Assembly (NCBI RefSeq): GCF_017352095.1
Contig: NZ_CP071463.1
Coordinates: forward strand, 3,348,001 to 3,412,000
Direction: 5' to 3'
From: Natrinema longum
Lineage (GTDB): Archaea; Halobacteriota; Halobacteria; Halobacteriales; Natrialbaceae
Length of the DNA stretch: 64,000 bases
This document shows, piece by piece, positions 62,630 through 64,000 of this stretch. A program made the position numbers and the translations under genes. How positions within the stretch are numbered: position 1 is the first letter of the stretch; each line of letters begins with the position of its first letter. The notes beneath the pieces are model-generated. The model did no database searches. It was not told the origin of the DNA and was given only the letters and a program-made list of their open reading frames with translations.

Positions 62630-63075
62630 ACGCGGCTAGTTTCCCCGACCGATGGATAAACGTAGCGAATGTCTACCATGGAACGGGGGACTCAATCACA
62701 TTGATTGTAATAACGACCTTATATTCTAAACAATCGTTCAAATATCGTCGGCAACCTCGGCCGGATCCGCTCTGTGTGTGCGATCGGCGGCGCGTCGATC
62801 ATCACCCCGCGACCGCGAAGCCGCCCCGTCCCGCGGCATCGGCTTCGCGTTTCGCCTCGCGGACGCGGTCGGCCCACTCGCGTTCCGTAGCCGAGGACGT
62901 AAACACCTCGTTGATGGGGTCGACCTGATCGGGCTGCGAGGAACGGCGTCCCGAGGGCCCAGTCGATAGCGTCCCGACGATAGCTCGCTCACGTACGAGA
63001 CGGGGCCACCGACCAACCGACGAACCCCATCGTTGGGGTCGAACTTTTTCAAACTCCGACGCGAACGGCTCGAGT
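62630..63075. other. 446-bp region with a possible frameshifted small minus-strand gene
   Basis: No intact gene is confident. On the minus strand, an ATG at 63052 opens a frame with good codons to about 62960. A second frame, shifted by one base, then continues with DPINEVFTSSATEREWADRV and AKREADAAGRGGFAVAG to a TGA at 62802. Together they would make a protein of about 80 aa. The start would lie only 24 bases from the divergent PPOX-fold gene, leaving little room for promoters, so decay or chance is also possible. Confidence 0.3.
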
Positions 63076-63537
63076 ATGACCGACTTCCGTGGCGCTTGGA
63101 CTGAAGACGAGGTCGAGGCCTTTCTACAGGAGGCGACGATTCCGATCCGGATCGCCACGCACCGGCCCGACGGATCGCTGTGGGTCGTCACGCTGTGGTA
63201 TCGCTACCGAAACGGGTCGCTCGAGTGTGCGACGGGAGCGAACGCGGACATCGTCCGGTTCCTTCGTCACGATCCGGAGATCGCCTTCGACATCTCGACG
63301 AACCGTATTCCCTATCGGGGAATCAGAGGGAACGGAACCGTCGACATCGCTCCCGACGGCAAGCCGGTCCTGCGGGAGCTCGTCGAACGCTACCTCGGCG
63401 GGGCGGACTCGTCGCTCGCACAGTGGTTGCTCGCCGACGATCGTGAGGAGGTGGGGATTCGAATCGAGCCTCGAGAGATCTACAGCTGGGACTACGCCGA
63501 TCGAATGCGTGCGGACTCGGACGACGAATCGACCTGA
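63076..63537 (+). CDS. Pyridoxamine 5'-phosphate oxidase-fold protein
   Basis: A 153-aa split-barrel protein. PIRIATHRPDGSLWVVTLWY (about 23-42) and ADIVRFLRHDPEIAFDISTN (about 57-76), then PYRGIRGNGTVDIAPDG (about 79-95) follow the PPOX/flavin reductase-like pattern, and the C-terminal VGIRIEPREIYSWDYADRM completes the barrel. In archaea such proteins bind FMN or F420; the substrate is unknown. The ATG at 63076 is the only suitable start. Confidence 0.85.
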   Translation: MTDFRGAWTEDEVEAFLQEATIPIRIATHRPDGSLWVVTLWYRYRNGSLECATGANADIVRFLRHDPEIAFDISTNRIPYRGIRGNGTVDIAPDGKPVLRELVERYLGGADSSLAQWLLADDREEVGIRIEPREIYSWDYADRMRADSDDEST

Positions 63538-63611
63538 CGGGTAGAATCGCAGTCTCCGCTCCGGACAGCAGTTCTGGCGACGACTCCAGTCACTTGGGAG
63601 GGGTGACCGAA

Positions 63612-64000
63612 TCAGTCGTCAGCGCTGGGCGTCACCACTTTCGGATCGTCGGACTCGTCGGCACGCGGGAAGTTGTCGATCGTCTCCGACCTGAACGCCT
63701 CCTCGTCGAACTCGTACTCGCCGTCGAGGAACTCGAGCAGCGTGTGCGTATCCCGCATCGCGTTTTTGAGACACGTCGAGGCACCCGGCGACGGCGTGAT
63801 GTTGAAGATGACGTCGTCGCCGACGATCTTGGCCTCGCCCATGTCCAGGGACTTGTTCTTGGTGTCGACGATCTGTGGTCGGACGCCGCCGTAGCCTTTC
63901 GCGCGTTCGATGTCCTCGAGTTCGGCGCTCGGGACGACCTTCTGGACGTGGGGCAGGAACTGTTTCCGGCCGACCTCGGGGAGGTCGTAGACGAGGTTGC
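63612..64000 (-). CDS. FAD-dependent oxidoreductase, probably malate:quinone oxidoreductase (3' part)
   Basis: Only the last 129 codons, ending at the TGA at 63612, lie in the window; the 5' end is beyond the right edge. Visible are LPEVGRKQFLPHVQKVVPSA, then AKGYGGVRPQIVDTKNKSL and IFNITPSPGASTCLKNAMRD, the C-terminal signature of haloarchaeal MQO-type FAD enzymes (substrate and flavin contacts in GYGGVRPQ and GASTCL). The tail is short and acidic. It would oxidise malate and pass electrons to quinone; relatives with other substrates, such as 2-hydroxyglutarate, are possible. Confidence 0.75.
   Translation of the reverse strand, partial: NLVYDLPEVGRKQFLPHVQKVVPSAELEDIERAKGYGGVRPQIVDTKNKSLDMGEAKIVGDDVIFNITPSPGASTCLKNAMRDTHTLLEFLDGEYEFDEEAFRSETIDNFPRADESDDPKVVTPSADD

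Overview
The window is high-GC DNA with a strong C/G third-position bias. Its proteins are acidic, it carries Tat-type lipoprotein signals, and many starts lie about 24-30 bases after a TATA-like box with no ribosome binding site. With archaeal markers (RpoP, L37Ae, Pcc1, prefoldin beta, Trm56, TruD, F420-type oxidoreductase, halocyanin-like protein) this points to a haloarchaeon; the form of L37Ae lacking zinc ligands suggests a Natrialbales-like lineage (inference).

Layout. 1-1.6 kb: a protein with a TrkA-C-like tail, a small unknown protein and a MinD-type ATPase. 2.2-14.6 kb: an archaeal type IV pilus/Tad-like locus with a HerA-like ATPase, a coiled-coil protein, a VirB11/GspE-type ATPase, a TadC/GspF-like membrane protein and several pilin-like or extracytoplasmic proteins, the last of 1036 aa. 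14.6-16.1 kb is an AT-rich patch with a PQQ-type beta-propeller lipoprotein. 16.4-23.3 kb is an anaerobic-type cobalamin segment (CbiG, two CbiH, ferredoxin, a LAGLIDADG-like protein, CbiX fused to a 2Fe-2S domain, DUF3209, a beta-propeller). 23.4-27.0 kb holds four or five co-oriented genes for very acidic proteins with glycine zippers and 11-residue amphipathic repeats; I know no function for them and regard this as the best candidate for an undescribed system. 27.1-30.3 kb is a tungstate-type ABC transporter (TupABC) with a ModE-like regulator.

30.4-53.4 kb is mostly housekeeping and scattered metabolism: cysteine synthase, cupin, Trm56, MFS, DoxX, an HTH pair, thiolase, AroA, lipoproteins, an M24 peptidase, halocyanin, aldo-keto reductase, an RCK potassium channel, an LLM oxidoreductase, an ABC exporter, TruD, small membrane proteins, a zinc-ribbon pseudogene split by an 84-bp MITE-like element, and SurE. 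53.5-56.7 kb is a conserved archaeal information-processing cluster (DUF2103, L37Ae, RpoP, Pcc1, prefoldin beta, DUF3194) with a DUF2243 gene inside it. 57-64 kb carries a RIO-like kinase, a multi-TM protein, an acyl-CoA dehydrogenase, a lipoprotein, glutamate dehydrogenase, a PPOX-fold protein and the 3' end of a malate:quinone oxidoreductase-type gene.

No rRNA, tRNA, CRISPR array or intact transposase was recognised. Domain calls come from recognising motifs by eye. DUF numbers for haloarchaeal families are from memory and were not checked.
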